Part shown: positions 19,179 through 32,414 of the stretch, in pieces
Layout of the letters: each line of letters opens with the position of its first letter
How positions within the stretch are numbered: position 1 is the first letter of the stretch
From: Pseudomonadota bacterium
GTDB lineage: Bacteria > Desulfobacterota > Binatia > Binatales > Binataceae
DNA length: 64,000 bases
Assembly: GCA_021325025.1 (NCBI GenBank)
Contig: JAJPHZ010000015.1
Span: 1-64,000, forward strand
Direction of reading: 5' to 3'
Made by a program: the position numbers and the translations under genes
Notes under the pieces: model-generated
Databases searched by the model: none
Told to the model about the DNA's origin: nothing
What the model saw: the letters and a program-made list of their open reading frames with translations, nothing else

Positions 19179-20555
19179 ATGGGTGTTCATATGCTCAGGA
19201 TGCGACGAAATTGGCCGCTGGCCGCACTAATGACAGCCTTTGTGGCGGCGCTCGGGGCCTTGCCTGGCGGCGCCGCCGCGGGAACCTTGCCCAAGGCGTT
19301 TGCGATGGTCGCGCCGGCGCCGAAAATCGACAGCGGCGATACCGCCTGGGTGCTGACTGCCGCGGCGCTGGTGTTGCTGATGACGGCACCGGGCCTGGCG
19401 CTGTTTTACGGCGGGATGGTGCGGCGCAAGAACGTGCTCGCCACGCTGATGCAGAGCTTCATCCTGGCGGGGCTGATTAGCATACAATGGGTACTGTTCG
19501 GCTACAGTCTGGCGTTCTCGCCCGACCATCACGGACTGATCGGCGGGCTGTCGTGGATCGGGCTGAATTCGGTGGGCGCCGCGCCCGACCCCGATTACGC
19601 GGCCACCATTCCGCATTCCGTCTATATGCTGTTCCAGTGCATGTTCGCGGTCATCACCCCGGCGCTGATTACCGGCGCGATCGCCGAACGGATCAGCTTC
19701 AAGGGCTTTTTCCTGTTCAGCCTGTTGTGGGCGACTTTCATCTACGATCCGCTCGCGCACTGGGTGTGGGGCGCGGGCGGATGGCTGCACCAGATGGGCG
19801 CGCTGGATTTCGCCGGCGGCACCGTAGTGCATATCTCCTCGGGCGTGTCGGCGCTGGCCGCCGCGATTTTGCTCGGGCGGCGGATGGGCTATCCGCACGA
19901 GCCGATGACCCCCCACAACCTGACGATGACGGTCACCGGCGCCGGGCTGCTGTGGTTCGGATGGTTCGGATTCAACGCCGGCAGCGCGCTGGCCGCCAAC
20001 GGCCTGGCTGCCTCCGCGATGGTGGCGACGCACGTCGCGGCGGCGGCCGCGTCACTGTCGTGGATGGCCACGGAATGGTCGGTGCGCGGCAAGCCCACCG
20101 TGCTGGGCGCCGCCTCGGGCGCGGTCGCCGGGCTGGTCGCGATTACCCCCGCGTCGGGCTATGTCACGCCGGCGGCGGCAGTGGTGATTGGGCTGGCCGC
20201 CGGAGCCATCTGCTTTTTCGCCGTCGGCGTCAAGTTTCGCCTCGGCTATGACGATTCATTGGACGTCGTCGGCGTTCACTGCGTGGGCGGCATCACCGGC
20301 GCGCTGCTGACCGGCGTGTTCGCCAGCAAGCTTATCAATCCGGCCGGCGCCGACGGCCTGCTCAACGGCAACCCAGGACAACTCGCGGTTCAGGCGATCG
20401 CGGTGGCGGCCAGCGTCGCGTTCGCCTTCGCGGGCAGCATGATCCTGCTCAAGATTGTCGATGCGTTGGTGGGTCTGAGAGTAGACGGTGAAGAGGAGGA
20501 GATGGGCCTGGACCTGAGCCAGCACAGCGAAGTGGGCTACGCGCTGGAGGAGTGA
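19179..20555 (+). CDS. amt: Ammonium transporter
   Basis: 458 aa Amt/Rh channel for ammonium uptake in the inner membrane. A cleavable signal peptide (ends near residue 33) precedes the mature N-terminus, as in other Amt proteins. The twin pore histidines are His218 in FAGGTVVHISSGVSAL and His367 in DVVGVHCVGGITGALLTG. PGLALFYGGMVRRKN and LFQCMFAVITPALITGAIAER are also family-typical. Eleven membrane helices are expected. Starts at 19179 and 19191 are both possible; GGAG lies upstream of the first. No glnK/glnB PII gene is adjacent, although one usually is. Confidence 0.95.
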   Translation: MGVHMLRMRRNWPLAALMTAFVAALGALPGGAAAGTLPKAFAMVAPAPKIDSGDTAWVLTAAALVLLMTAPGLALFYGGMVRRKNVLATLMQSFILAGLISIQWVLFGYSLAFSPDHHGLIGGLSWIGLNSVGAAPDPDYAATIPHSVYMLFQCMFAVITPALITGAIAERISFKGFFLFSLLWATFIYDPLAHWVWGAGGWLHQMGALDFAGGTVVHISSGVSALAAAILLGRRMGYPHEPMTPHNLTMTVTGAGLLWFGWFGFNAGSALAANGLAASAMVATHVAAAAASLSWMATEWSVRGKPTVLGAASGAVAGLVAITPASGYVTPAAAVVIGLAAGAICFFAVGVKFRLGYDDSLDVVGVHCVGGITGALLTGVFASKLINPAGADGLLNGNPGQLAVQAIAVAASVAFAFAGSMILLKIVDALVGLRVDGEEEEMGLDLSQHSEVGYALEE

Positions 20556-20570
20556 GGGGCCGCTCCCGGC

Positions 20571-20813
20571 CTACCCCTGCATCACCTGGAACAGGATGGG
20601 GCCGGCCTCGGCCATCATTTCGCGCACGATTTCCGAAAGCGGCTTGCCCGGAACCGCCAGCTTTTCGGTCAGCGACGTCATCACGTTGAGGTAGTTGAGC
20701 CGGGTCTGCTCCTCGACCATGGTCAGGCGCTGCTCCATCACTTCGACGAAGCGCTGGTGGAGTTCAAAGATCGCCCGCGCCTGCGGGTCGGTCGGCTTTC
20801 GCTCGCGAGCCAT
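20571..20813 (-). CDS. Small conserved-looking helical protein of unknown function
   Basis: 80 aa from ATG 20813, chosen because GAGGAAC lies ~6 bp upstream; the longer frame to 20999 overlaps treY and has no such site. The sequence is almost entirely amphipathic helix: FELHQRFVEVMEQRLTMVEEQTRL, a Leu/Asn stretch, then KPLSEIVREMMAEAGPILFQVM. No Cys, signal peptide or known motif is seen. It lies 56 bp downstream of treY on the same strand and could share its transcript. I do not recognise the family. Confidence 0.6.
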   Translation of the reverse strand: MARERKPTDPQARAIFELHQRFVEVMEQRLTMVEEQTRLNYLNVMTSLTEKLAVPGKPLSEIVREMMAEAGPILFQVMQG

Positions 20814-20869
20814 AGGTTGTTCCTCAGATCGCACCGGCCTTAATCGGCCTGGCTTGACGGCATTATACA

Positions 20870-23755
20870 TCAGCCGGCGGGCGCCAGGATCGCAAGCGGC
20901 AGGTGAGCGAAGAGGTCCGCGACATACAACTGACGGCGGTCGCGCTGGAGGTCGGCGCAGACCTCGGCGCCGGTGAATAACTCCACGTAGCGGGCGCACA
21001 GCAATCCGGGCGGGGCGGACAAACAGGTGTCGCGCCAGGATGCCTCGCCCGCGGCGGCTTGGGGCAGCGCGCCGAAGCTGGTGAAGAAGCGTCCCGCCGC
21101 CACGACGATATGATCGTCGGGCCCGCCGCGGGCGAATGCGATTAGGTTGCGGCCGCGCGCTCCCGAGGCTTCCAGCGCGACATAGGGGCCGCGCGCGAAC
21201 AGCCTTGGGCTGCGCCGGCGCAGGCCAAGCGCCTGGCTGATGACGTACATCTTGATCGCGCCGTCGTCAGGATTGGCCCACAGCCTGCGCACCAACTCCG
21301 GCCGGTCCGCGGTGGCCGCCCCTTTGATTTCCGCCAGCATCGCCGCACGGCGCGCATAATCGACCGGGCGGCGGTTGTCCGGATCGACCAGGCTGAGGTC
21401 CCACAACTCGGTTCCCTGATAGAAATCAGGCACGCCCGGCGCCGCGATCTTGAGCAGCGTCTGGCACAGCGAATTGAGCATCCCGGCCGGCGCGATGCGC
21501 GCCGCGAACGCCCCCAGGTCAGCAACAAATGCGTTGTCGGCTCCCGGACGCATCACCTTGGCGATGAATTCGGCCAGCTTGAGGTCGTGCTGGTCATTGG
21601 CCCGAATCCAAGAGGTTCTCAGCTTGGCCTCCTTGGCGGCCTTGTCCATGTAGCGCTGAATCCGCTCTACATATTGTTCGTATTCGCCGGACCGTGGCTT
21701 GAGCGGCCAGGTCCCAATCAGCGTCTGATAAAGCAGGTACTCTTCGTTGGGGTCGGGCACCGGCACACCGTCGATTTCGCTGCGCGCCGATTCGGTCAGA
21801 TGATGCCATCGCCAGATCGCGCGCTCCCATTGTTCGGGGATTTCCGACAGCACGCTGATGCGCGCGCGCACGTCCTCGCTGCGCTTGGTATCGTGCGTGG
21901 AGGTGGCGGATAGCCCGTCGGGCGATTCCTCCAGCCGGCACGCGTTGCGCGCGTGGAACTCCTCGGCCGCGATCCCGAAGCAGGCGGGGTCGCCGCCCAC
22001 CTCGTTGAGCGACGCGAGCGGGCAGTAGCGGTAAAGCGCGGTGTCTTCGAAGCCCTTGGCCATCACCGGGCTGGTCAACTGCTGGAAGCGCAGCGTGAAG
22101 GCCAGGCGCTCAGCGCGCGCCGCGTCGTCAAGCCCCTCGGGATGCTCAAGCAGGAGCACCGCGGCGAGGAAGTCGAAAGTGGACTCGCTGAGTGCCGGGT
22201 TGCGCCGCTTGGCGGCGTCGATCGCGCGGCGGATTTGACGGCGGTCCTCCTCGCTTATCTTGCCGTCCGAGGTCACATAGGAGCGATAGACCGGGAAGCA
22301 TGCGATCACCTCGGCCAGCACGCGCCCCAGGCTGTTGAGCGTGAAGTCGCGCGACCATCGATGCTGCTCAGAGATGCGATCGAGTTTGCGCGCCAGCACG
22401 TTCTGCTCGCCCGACATCGACGCACGCAGCACCAGCTTCTTGCATTCGTAGACGACGTTGCGGAATTCCTCCTGTGCTCCGGCAAAGCGCGTGTAAAGGC
22501 TTTCGAACCGGTAGCGGTTGGAACTGTCGACGAACAGGCCATCCACCAGGTTGGCGAATTCGTAGCCGGTGGTGCCGTGCACCGGCCATTCGCGATGCAG
22601 CCGCTCGCCGCCAAGCAGGATCTTCTCCACCACGATGTAAAATGGCCGCGCATCGCCGGTCCCGGCCGTGCCCGACGCCGCGGCGCATCGTTCCTGCAGC
22701 GTGCGCAGGTACAGGCCCGGATCGAGCAGACCGTCGGCGTGGTCGATGCGCAGGCCGGTGGCGATGCCCGACGCGATCAGACGCAGCGTCAGATCGTGCA
22801 CGGCCTCGAACACCGCCGGCTCCTCGACCCGGATCGCCGCCAGTTCGTTGATATCGAAAAAGCGGCGGTAATTGATCTCATCGGCCGCGACGTGCCAGAA
22901 GCTGAGGCGGTAGGCCTGTTGTTCGAGCACTTCCTCCAGGCGGTCGAAGCTGTGCGGATTGCCTCTGATGCCGTTGAGTTCGGCAATCGCGCCCTCCAGC
23001 GCGCTGCGCACCGCGGCGCTTTCGGCCAGTAGCGCCGCCAGGCGGCGGCGGATCACTTCCTTTTCGCGCTGGCGTTCGCGCAGCCGCTCGGGGTCGCTCT
23101 CAGTGCGGGGCGGCAGATGGCTGAGCGCGGTGATGATGCTCTCCAGCTCCATCAAGGCGGCGTCGGAGTCGTCCATGCAGGCCCGCACCCGCTCCAGCGC
23201 GGGCTGCAGAATCAGCGTCCAGGTGCGCGGCGCCAGCGGCGGCGTCCAATCGTAATAGCGCGCCTGGAAGGCGCCGCCCTCGTACACCACCGCAATCTCG
23301 CCCGCCTCCAGCGATTTGCCGAACTGATCGCCCAGGATCGGCAGCAGCACCTTGTTGGCCAGGTCGGCCTTGGGCGGAGTCCAGTCGATATCGAAAAAAC
23401 GCGCGAACGGAGAACTCGGCCCGTTCTCCAGTATGTCCCACCACCACTGATTGGAGGAATGCGCGATGCACATGTGATTGGGAACGGTATCCACAATCAG
23501 GCCCATCCCTCTGGCCGACAGCCGCCGTGCAAACTCCGCCAGATGCTCCTCGCTGCCGATTTCGGGATTGAGCAGCCCGTGGTTGGTGACGTCGTAGCCG
23601 TGAGTGCTGTCCGGGCGCGACAGCGCCAGTGGCGACGCATAGCAGTCGCTGATGCCGAGATCGTGCAGATAGTCGACTAGCGCCGCCGCCTGCTCCAGGG
23701 TGAAGCTGCGGTTGAACTGCAAGCGGTAGGTGCTCAGCGGTATTCGTGCGGACAT
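20870..23755 (-). CDS. treY: Malto-oligosyltrehalose synthase
   Basis: 961 aa from ATG 23755 ([19 protein letters not shown]), a GH13 enzyme that turns the reducing end of maltodextrin into a trehalose unit. Family landmarks: DTVPNHMCI near residue 90, catalytic Asp in [17 protein letters not shown] near 340-355, catalytic Glu in [15 protein letters not shown], and [19 protein letters not shown] near the C-terminus. TreZ normally releases trehalose afterwards, but neither treZ nor treX/glgX is adjacent. The 120-bp in-frame extension upstream of ATG 23755 shows no homology. The small helical gene follows. Confidence 0.95.
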   Translation of the reverse strand: MSARIPLSTYRLQFNRSFTLEQAAALVDYLHDLGISDCYASPLALSRPDSTHGYDVTNHGLLNPEIGSEEHLAEFARRLSARGMGLIVDTVPNHMCIAHSSNQWWWDILENGPSSPFARFFDIDWTPPKADLANKVLLPILGDQFGKSLEAGEIAVVYEGGAFQARYYDWTPPLAPRTWTLILQPALERVRACMDDSDAALMELESIITALSHLPPRTESDPERLRERQREKEVIRRRLAALLAESAAVRSALEGAIAELNGIRGNPHSFDRLEEVLEQQAYRLSFWHVAADEINYRRFFDINELAAIRVEEPAVFEAVHDLTLRLIASGIATGLRIDHADGLLDPGLYLRTLQERCAAASGTAGTGDARPFYIVVEKILLGGERLHREWPVHGTTGYEFANLVDGLFVDSSNRYRFESLYTRFAGAQEEFRNVVYECKKLVLRASMSGEQNVLARKLDRISEQHRWSRDFTLNSLGRVLAEVIACFPVYRSYVTSDGKISEEDRRQIRRAIDAAKRRNPALSESTFDFLAAVLLLEHPEGLDDAARAERLAFTLRFQQLTSPVMAKGFEDTALYRYCPLASLNEVGGDPACFGIAAEEFHARNACRLEESPDGLSATSTHDTKRSEDVRARISVLSEIPEQWERAIWRWHHLTESARSEIDGVPVPDPNEEYLLYQTLIGTWPLKPRSGEYEQYVERIQRYMDKAAKEAKLRTSWIRANDQHDLKLAEFIAKVMRPGADNAFVADLGAFAARIAPAGMLNSLCQTLLKIAAPGVPDFYQGTELWDLSLVDPDNRRPVDYARRAAMLAEIKGAATADRPELVRRLWANPDDGAIKMYVISQALGLRRRSPRLFARGPYVALEASGARGRNLIAFARGGPDDHIVVAAGRFFTSFGALPQAAAGEASWRDTCLSAPPGLLCARYVELFTGAEVCADLQRDRRQLYVADLFAHLPLAILAPAG

Positions 23756-24060
23756 GACGGCTGCCCCTGACGGACGCTCGCATCGAGCGCCCAGCCCGCT
23801 GGCCAATCTTAACCGTTCAGGCGCAAGCCTCAAAGCAAAAACCCACAAGAGCGGCGAAACCATCGGAACCAACACGCATCCCGATGGGTTGGAATGAACG
23901 GGCTGGTCGAAAATCGCGGCCTGCCAGCTCAGATTGACCCATCCCCAAAGGACAGAGGATCATGTCTGAGACGATCGGGCCGGGACGCGGACATTATGAT
24001 CGGGCTGGCGCTGCCGCACGCAATCGGGCGCCGCCCAAATTCGGGGGGCGAGGTCGCTCA
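23756..24060. other. Divergent intergenic region treY / type III PKS
   Basis: 305 bp containing both promoters by position. An in-frame extension of the PKS gene to 23962 is open but shows no family similarity. I see no convincing hairpin, repeat or RNA gene. Confidence 0.4.
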
Positions 24061-25155
24061 ATGAGCTCCGAACAGCCATCAGGCGCAGCCGCCGTCGAGG
24101 CGCCGCAAATCCGCGCGGTGGGACTCGCCTTGCCGCCCAATTACGTCGAGCAGCAGGTTCTGACTGCGGCGCTGCGCCAGTACTGGACCCAAAGATACGG
24201 CAACACCCGCCGCCTCGACGAATTCCATCGCGCGGTGCGCGTGCGCGGACGCCATCTGGCCCTGCCGCTCACCGAATATCCCGCGCTGGACACTTTTGCC
24301 AAGACCAACCAGGCGTGGAACGCGGCGGCCCAGCGCGTCGGCGAAGCGGCGGTGCGATCGGCGCTGGAGCGGGCAGGCCTTGAGCCGGGCGACATCGATC
24401 ACTTGTTTTTCGTCACCGTGACCGGGATTTCGACGCCCAGCGTCGATACCCGCATCGTCAACCGCCTGGGGATGCGCCGCGACGTCAAGCGCACGCCGAT
24501 TTTCGGCCTCGGATGCGTCGCTGGGGCGGCCGGCCTGGCGCGCGCGTCGGATTACGTGCGGGCCTTTCCCCAGCACATCGCCCTGTTGCTGTCGGTGGAA
24601 CTGTGCTCGTTGACCTTGCAGCGCGACGATCTCTCGCTGGCCAACCTAATCGCGTCGGGACTGTTCGGCGACGGCGGCGCCGCAGTGGTCGTGGCCGGCG
24701 CGCGGCGCTGCACGAGCGCGGGGCCGCGCGTCATCGCCACGCGCTCGGTGCTCTATCCCGACACCGAGCGCGTGATGGGATGGGACATCGTGGACAGCGG
24801 CTTCAAGGTCATCCTGTCGCCGCGCGTGCCCGAAGTGATCGAGCAGCACCTGGGCGCCGACGTCGACCGCTTTCTGGCCGAGCACCGCCTTGAGCGCGGC
24901 GCAATCCGCCATTGGATCGCCCACACCGGCGGTCCCAAGGTGCTGGAGGCGATTGAGCACGCGCTCGATCTTCCCTGCGGCGCACTGGAACGTTCGTGGC
25001 GCTCGCTGCGTGAGATCGGCAATCTGTCTTCGGCCTCGGTGCTGTTCGTGCTGGCCGACCTGCTCGCGGCCGGGCAGCCCGGGCCCGGCGATTACGGCTT
25101 GCTGATGGCGATGGGCCCGGGCTTCTGCTCGGAGCTGGTTCTGCTGCGATGGTAA
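24061..25155 (+). CDS. Type III polyketide synthase (chalcone/stilbene synthase-like)
   Basis: 364 aa from ATG 24061. The thiolase-fold catalytic triad is complete: Cys152 in FGLGCVAGAAGLAR, His288 in IAHTGGPKVLEAIE and Asn321 in REIGNLSSASVLFVL. The FFVTVTGISTPSVDTRIVNRLGM segment and the C-terminal MGPGFCSELVLL are also standard. Such enzymes extend an acyl-CoA starter with malonyl-CoA to make alkylpyrones, alkylresorcinols or phenolic products. No methyltransferase, hydroxylase or acyl-CoA ligase is adjacent, so the product cannot be predicted. It is divergent from treY and convergent with gyrA, 43 bp apart. Confidence 0.92.
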   Translation: MSSEQPSGAAAVEAPQIRAVGLALPPNYVEQQVLTAALRQYWTQRYGNTRRLDEFHRAVRVRGRHLALPLTEYPALDTFAKTNQAWNAAAQRVGEAAVRSALERAGLEPGDIDHLFFVTVTGISTPSVDTRIVNRLGMRRDVKRTPIFGLGCVAGAAGLARASDYVRAFPQHIALLLSVELCSLTLQRDDLSLANLIASGLFGDGGAAVVVAGARRCTSAGPRVIATRSVLYPDTERVMGWDIVDSGFKVILSPRVPEVIEQHLGADVDRFLAEHRLERGAIRHWIAHTGGPKVLEAIEHALDLPCGALERSWRSLREIGNLSSASVLFVLADLLAAGQPGPGDYGLLMAMGPGFCSELVLLRW

Positions 25156-25198
25156 TTGACTCGCCGCCTACATCCCAATGGCGGGCTGCCACTTCGGC

Positions 25199-27700
25199 CT
25201 ACTCGGCCGCGTCCTCCGAGCCGTTGGCGCCGTTGTCCGAGCCTTCGTCTTCCTTTTCGGCCAATCCTGCTACGGCGCGGACGCGCTCGCCCGGGTCGAG
25301 CTTGACCAGGCGGACGCCCTGGGTGTTGCGACCGATGATGCGCACGTCCTTGACGCGCAGGCGGATTACCTTGCCGCCGTCAGTGATCAGCATCACATGG
25401 TCGTCGATCCCCACCTGCCGTACGCTGACCACCTTGCCGGTCTTCTCCGTGACCTGCATCGTGATCACGCCCTTGCCGCCACGATGCGTCAGGCGGTACT
25501 CGGAGGCTGGCGTGCGCTTGCCGAAGCCCAGTTCGGAGACCGTCAGCAGCGTCTCGCCCTCGCGCACGATCGCCATCGAGACCACCTCGTCGCCGCTCTT
25601 GACGTCGAGATCCATCCCGTTGACGCCGTAGGCCGCGCGGCCCATCGCGCGCACCTCGTCCTCCTTGAACCGGATCGCCTGCCCGTTGCGCGTGGAGAGC
25701 ACCACCTCCTGGTTGCCGTCGGTAATCCGCGCCGCGATCAGCGCGTCGTTGTCTTCCAGCAGGATCGCGATAATCCCGTTGGAGCGCACGTTTTCGTACT
25801 GGCTGAGTTCGGTCTTCTTGACCACCCCGCGGCGGGTGGCGAACAGCAGGTACTTGCCCTCCAGCTTCTGCGGCAGAGGCAGGAAGGCCGACAGCGTCTC
25901 GCCCTGCTCCAGGCTGAGCAGGTTGGCAATCGAACGGCCCTTGGCGGCGCGCCCTCCTTCGGGCAGCTCATAGGCCTTGAGCGCGTAAACCTTACCGCTG
26001 GACGTGAAAAAGAACAGCCGGTCATGGGTGGAAACCGGCACCAGGTGCTCGACGAAGTCCTCTTCGATGGTGGTGGCGCCGATCTTGCCCCGTCCGCCGC
26101 GCCGCTGGGTGCGGTAGAGCGACAGCGGGGTGCGCTTGATGTAGCCGCCGTGGGTGACCGTGACCAGCACGTCCTCTTCGACGATCAAATCCTCGATCGA
26201 GAATTCGCCCTCGCCCTCGATAATCTGGGTGCGGCGCGGGTCGGCGAACTCCTTCTTGATTTCCCCGAGCTCCTCGGCAATCAGCTTCATCAGCTCGCGC
26301 TCGTCGGCCAGGATCCGGCGCAGGCGCGCGATGTTGGCCGTGACCTCCTTGTGCTCGTCCTCGATTTTGGTGCGCTCCAGCGAGGTCAGCCGGCGCAGCG
26401 TCATATCGAGGATCGCCTGGGCCTGGATGTGGCTGAGCTTGAAGCGGTCCATCAGTTCGCTGCGCGCGGTCTCGGCGTCCTTGGCGGCGCGAATCAGCTT
26501 GATGACCGCGTCGAGGTTTTGCAGTGCGACCAGCAATCCTTCCAGGACATGCAGGCGCGCCTCGGCCTGGCGCAGCTCGAACTGCGTGCGGCGGGTCATC
26601 ACGCGCCGGCGATGGTCCAGGAACGCGACCAGCATCTCGCGCAGGTCCATCTCGCGCGGCCGCCCTTCGTGGATGCCCAGCATGATCATCCCGTAGCTCT
26701 GCTGCATCTGGGTCAGCTTGAAGAGCTGATTGAGCACCACCTTGGGCTCGGCGTCGCGCTTGAGCTCGATTACGATGCGCATCCCGTCGCGGTCGGATTC
26801 GTCGCGCAGGTCGCTGATTCCTTCGATGCGCCGCTCGTTGACCAGCTCCGCAATGCGCTCCTGCAACCGGGTCTTGTTAACCTGGTAGGGGATTTCGCGC
26901 ACGATGATCGAGGCGCGTCCGCTGCGCTTGTCGGTCTCCACCGCCGCCAGCGCGCGCATCGTCAGGCTGCCGCGCTTGTCCAGGTAGGCCTGGCGCACGG
27001 CTTTGCGCCCCAGCAACTGGCCGCCGGTGGGAAAATCGGGTCCGGGGATGATGTCGAGGATCTGCTCCAAGGTCAGGTCGGGATTGTCGATCAGGGCCAG
27101 CAGCGCGTCGCAGACCTCGCCCAGATTGTGCGGCGGGATATTGGTCGCCATCCCGACCGCGATTCCGTCCGAGCCGTTGATCAGCAGGTTGGGAATCTGC
27201 GCGGGCAGCACTTCGGGCTCGTCCTGCGAGCCGTCGAAGTTGGGGATGAAATCGACGGTGTCCTTGTCGATGTCCGCCAGCATCCGCTCCGCCAGCCGCG
27301 TCAGGCGGCACTCGGTGTAGCGGTAGGCGGCGGGTGGATCGCCGTCGATCGAGCCGAAGTTGCCCTGCCCGTCGATCAGCGGATAGCGCATGCTCCACGG
27401 CTGCGCCATCCGTACCAGCGCGTCGTACACCGCGCTGTCGCCGTGCGGATGGTAGCGCTTGAGCACCTCGCCCACCACGCCGGCGCACTTGGAGTAGCGC
27501 CGGTTGGCGAGCAGCCCCTCGCGGAACATCGCGATCAGGATGCGCCGATGGACGGGCTTGAGCCCGTCGCGCATGTCGGGTAGCGCGCGTCCGATATTCA
27601 CCGACATCGCGTAGTCCAGGTAGGACTGCCGCATGTCGTCTTCGATGTTCAGCAGCGTGGGCTCGTTGGGAGTTGGTTCGTTACCGTTGGTTTGTGCCAT
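25199..27700 (-). CDS. gyrA: DNA gyrase subunit A
   Basis: 833 aa, the DNA-breaking subunit of the A2B2 gyrase that introduces negative supercoils. The catalytic Tyr128 lies in [14 protein letters not shown]. The quinolone-determining region reads [17 protein letters not shown] with Ser89 and Asp93, the sensitive-type residues. The C-terminal pinwheel domain carries the canonical GyrA box QRRGGRG, which distinguishes it from ParC. The tail is acidic ([19 protein letters not shown]). It lies downstream of gyrB on the same strand, 231 bp away, with a long inverted-repeat element between. Confidence 0.98.
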   Translation of the reverse strand: MAQTNGNEPTPNEPTLLNIEDDMRQSYLDYAMSVNIGRALPDMRDGLKPVHRRILIAMFREGLLANRRYSKCAGVVGEVLKRYHPHGDSAVYDALVRMAQPWSMRYPLIDGQGNFGSIDGDPPAAYRYTECRLTRLAERMLADIDKDTVDFIPNFDGSQDEPEVLPAQIPNLLINGSDGIAVGMATNIPPHNLGEVCDALLALIDNPDLTLEQILDIIPGPDFPTGGQLLGRKAVRQAYLDKRGSLTMRALAAVETDKRSGRASIIVREIPYQVNKTRLQERIAELVNERRIEGISDLRDESDRDGMRIVIELKRDAEPKVVLNQLFKLTQMQQSYGMIMLGIHEGRPREMDLREMLVAFLDHRRRVMTRRTQFELRQAEARLHVLEGLLVALQNLDAVIKLIRAAKDAETARSELMDRFKLSHIQAQAILDMTLRRLTSLERTKIEDEHKEVTANIARLRRILADERELMKLIAEELGEIKKEFADPRRTQIIEGEGEFSIEDLIVEEDVLVTVTHGGYIKRTPLSLYRTQRRGGRGKIGATTIEEDFVEHLVPVSTHDRLFFFTSSGKVYALKAYELPEGGRAAKGRSIANLLSLEQGETLSAFLPLPQKLEGKYLLFATRRGVVKKTELSQYENVRSNGIIAILLEDNDALIAARITDGNQEVVLSTRNGQAIRFKEDEVRAMGRAAYGVNGMDLDVKSGDEVVSMAIVREGETLLTVSELGFGKRTPASEYRLTHRGGKGVITMQVTEKTGKVVSVRQVGIDDHVMLITDGGKVIRLRVKDVRIIGRNTQGVRLVKLDPGERVRAVAGLAEKEDEGSDNGANGSEDAAE

Positions 27701-27744
27701 TGCGATTTCTTGTGCCGCGCCACATGCGCGGTGCTTAACTCAGT

Positions 27745-27914
27745 GCAACCCTGTCTGTCCCCTTCCCTTCAGGGAGAGGGCGAGGGAGGGGTTGAACGCA
27801 ACGAACTTCCGGCAGCAAGAGCTTTTGAGCACCGGAAGCCTGCGCAGGGAAATTTCGACTCTGGAGCGCGTTGCGTCGGACCTCTCCCTGACCCTCTCCC
27901 TGAAGCGAGAGGGA
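27745..27914. repeat. Long inverted-repeat element between gyrB and gyrA
   Basis: About 160 bp that can fold into one long hairpin. The left arm (27757-27803) and the reverse complement of the right arm (27868-27914) share CTTCAGGGAGAGGG exactly, further GAGGG blocks, and ACGCAACG near the inner ends. An inner stem of CTTCCGG (27806-27812) and CCGGAAG (27832-27838) lies inside. It encodes nothing recognisable. The 12-nt core TCAGGGAGAGGG recurs at 62307-62318, so this is probably a dispersed, non-autonomous palindromic repeat. Confidence 0.7.
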
Positions 27915-27931
27915 ATCACAATTAGTCGTAA

Positions 27932-30481
<2,550 letters not shown>

Positions 30482-30612
30482 TCAATTTTGTGGCCCGTTT
30501 TTGGATCTTCGGCGACGCGGGAACCAACCTTTTTTCGCCCGAGTCGGCCGATCGCAGTAAAATAATGTTTGGACACCGCGGTAGCGGCTCAGCAAGCCCT
30601 TCGGATTCGCCT

Positions 30613-32295
30613 CTACTTCGCCTGCGGCGGTCCCGGCGGACGTACGATTTGGCGGGCGAACTCTGCGCCGATGTGCTCGATCGAATCAGCCTCCTGGGGC
30701 GATTTGTCCTCGCGCACACGCAGGATACGGGCAAACCGCAGCGCCATCCCCGATTCGTACTGCGCACTGCGCTGGATGTCGCTGTAGGCGACCTCGACCA
30801 CCACCTCGGGCCGCACGAAGACAGTACCGCCATGCTCGTCGGTCTTCAGCGCCAGCAGGCGTTCGGTCATGTCGCGGAACTGCTCGTCGGTCAGCCCCTT
30901 GAAGGTCTTGCCGACCTCGGCGAACTCGCCCTCGGTGCGTCCGCGCGCCGCCAGATGGTAGTTGGACAGCCATCCGTGACGCCGCCCGTAGCCCCAATCC
31001 GCCGCCAGGATTACCAAATCCAGCGTCCGCGCGCCTTTGATTTTGAGCCAGCCGCGCCCGCGCACGCCGGGGCTGTAGCGGCTGTCCAGGCGCTTGGCCA
31101 TCGCGCCCTCATAACCGGCCGCGCGCGCCGCGTGATAGAACTGTTCGGCCTCGGCCAGATTGGCGGGAAGGCACCTGCCGACCAGCTCCAGACCGCTTTG
31201 CCGCGCCAGTTCCTCCAGGACGGCAAACCGCTCGCTATAGGGCCTATCGATGAGCAGTTCGTGGTCCAGACCCAAAACGTCGAACAGGAACAAGCGCACC
31301 GGCGCCTCCTCACGCAGGCGCTGGACCTCACGGATGCGCCTGAAGCGGCGCATCAACTCCTGGAAGGCCAGCGGACGCCCCTGCGGGTCAACCGCGATCA
31401 CCTCGCCGTCGAAGATAAAGTTGCGGCCGGGCAGCGCCGCCTCCACGCGCTCGACGATTTCGGGCAGGCTGGGGGTGATTTCATTAAGGCGGCGCGAAAA
31501 GATCCGGACGCGGCCGCCCGCGCCATGGATCTGGACGCGGGCGCCGTCGAGCTTGTGTTCCAGCGCGAAGCGGGAACCCAGCATCGCAAAGGCGTCGGCG
31601 ACGGTGTCGGCGGGCTGGGCCAGCATCGGCTTGAGCGGGCGCGTCGCCAAACCCGTTGACGGGGCGGGCGCCGGCGCAAGAGTCCCACCGCGCAGCAGGC
31701 GCAGCACCCGGCCGGGGTCGCCCTGCATCATGTTGACCCGGCGCACCTGTTCGATCGGCACCCCGGTGGCGTGGGCGATGGCGTCAAGCATCACGCCCTC
31801 GCTCATCCCGTGGCGCATCTCGCGGATCAGGATCTTGGCCAAGTATTTGGCTTCCAAGGCAGTAGCGCGGAGGAGCAGGCCGCGCAGCAGGTCGAGTTTG
31901 CGTTGGCGGGCATGGCGGCCCTCGATGGCGGCGATGTCGCGCAATTGGCACTCGACTTCGGCCACCGTCAGGGTCGGCGCGGGTTCTTCGGCGCGCAGGC
32001 GCATCACGATTTCCACCGCGTCACCGAAATCCACCGCCGAGGCGAAGATGTCCTCGCCCCGGTCCAACGAGTCGGTCAACTCCGCTGCCACGCGCCAAAC
32101 GGCGCGCCCGCTGAGGTTAAGTTTGGCCTCATCGCCGACCGGCAGCGCCCGCCCGACCATGAAACGGGCGGCAGCCTCGGCCTCCTCGATATTCAGCGCG
32201 GCCAGGAAATCGCCGGCCAGCTCCGCCATCTGGAGCCGACTTTGGGTCTGGCTAAGCGCCTGGCAGACTTCGGCGAAATCCTGGAAACTGGCCAC
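30613..32295 (-). CDS. ATP-dependent DNA ligase (archaeal/LigB-type)
   Basis: 560 aa, with the three-part layout of archaeal-type ligases: N-terminal DNA-binding helices (~1-210), adenylation domain (~215-420) and OB-fold (~430-555). The adenylated lysine is Lys248 in EHKLDGARVQIH. Motif III-like FIFDGEVIAVD, motif IV-like YEGAMAKRLDSRY and motif V GWLKIKGART follow. In bacteria these are accessory repair ligases beside NAD-dependent LigA. No Ku or nuclease/polymerase domain is attached, so it is not a LigD. The start is GTG 32295 with no clear ribosome site. Confidence 0.93.
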   Translation of the reverse strand: MASFQDFAEVCQALSQTQSRLQMAELAGDFLAALNIEEAEAAARFMVGRALPVGDEAKLNLSGRAVWRVAAELTDSLDRGEDIFASAVDFGDAVEIVMRLRAEEPAPTLTVAEVECQLRDIAAIEGRHARQRKLDLLRGLLLRATALEAKYLAKILIREMRHGMSEGVMLDAIAHATGVPIEQVRRVNMMQGDPGRVLRLLRGGTLAPAPAPSTGLATRPLKPMLAQPADTVADAFAMLGSRFALEHKLDGARVQIHGAGGRVRIFSRRLNEITPSLPEIVERVEAALPGRNFIFDGEVIAVDPQGRPLAFQELMRRFRRIREVQRLREEAPVRLFLFDVLGLDHELLIDRPYSERFAVLEELARQSGLELVGRCLPANLAEAEQFYHAARAAGYEGAMAKRLDSRYSPGVRGRGWLKIKGARTLDLVILAADWGYGRRHGWLSNYHLAARGRTEGEFAEVGKTFKGLTDEQFRDMTERLLALKTDEHGGTVFVRPEVVVEVAYSDIQRSAQYESGMALRFARILRVREDKSPQEADSIEHIGAEFARQIVRPPGPPQAK

Positions 32296-32414
32296 GGCGC
32301 GATTTTATCAGAAATGCCGCAGCCGTCCGCTCCTCCGGGCCGCATCGCAGCGTGCTCAACGAGCGCTTGTTCAACGATCGGGCAACCGCCCTTTTACGCA
32401 CCCTTGGCGGGCGG

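Noticed and set aside
25178..27583. 801-codon open frame antisense to gyrA
   Set aside because: It is a by-product of GC-rich codon bias opposite gyrA: no family motifs, no start signal, and the minus-strand frame is unmistakable gyrase A.
27745..27914. CRISPR-like repeats
   Set aside because: The repeats are inverted arms of one palindrome, not direct repeats with regular spacers, and no cas gene is present.
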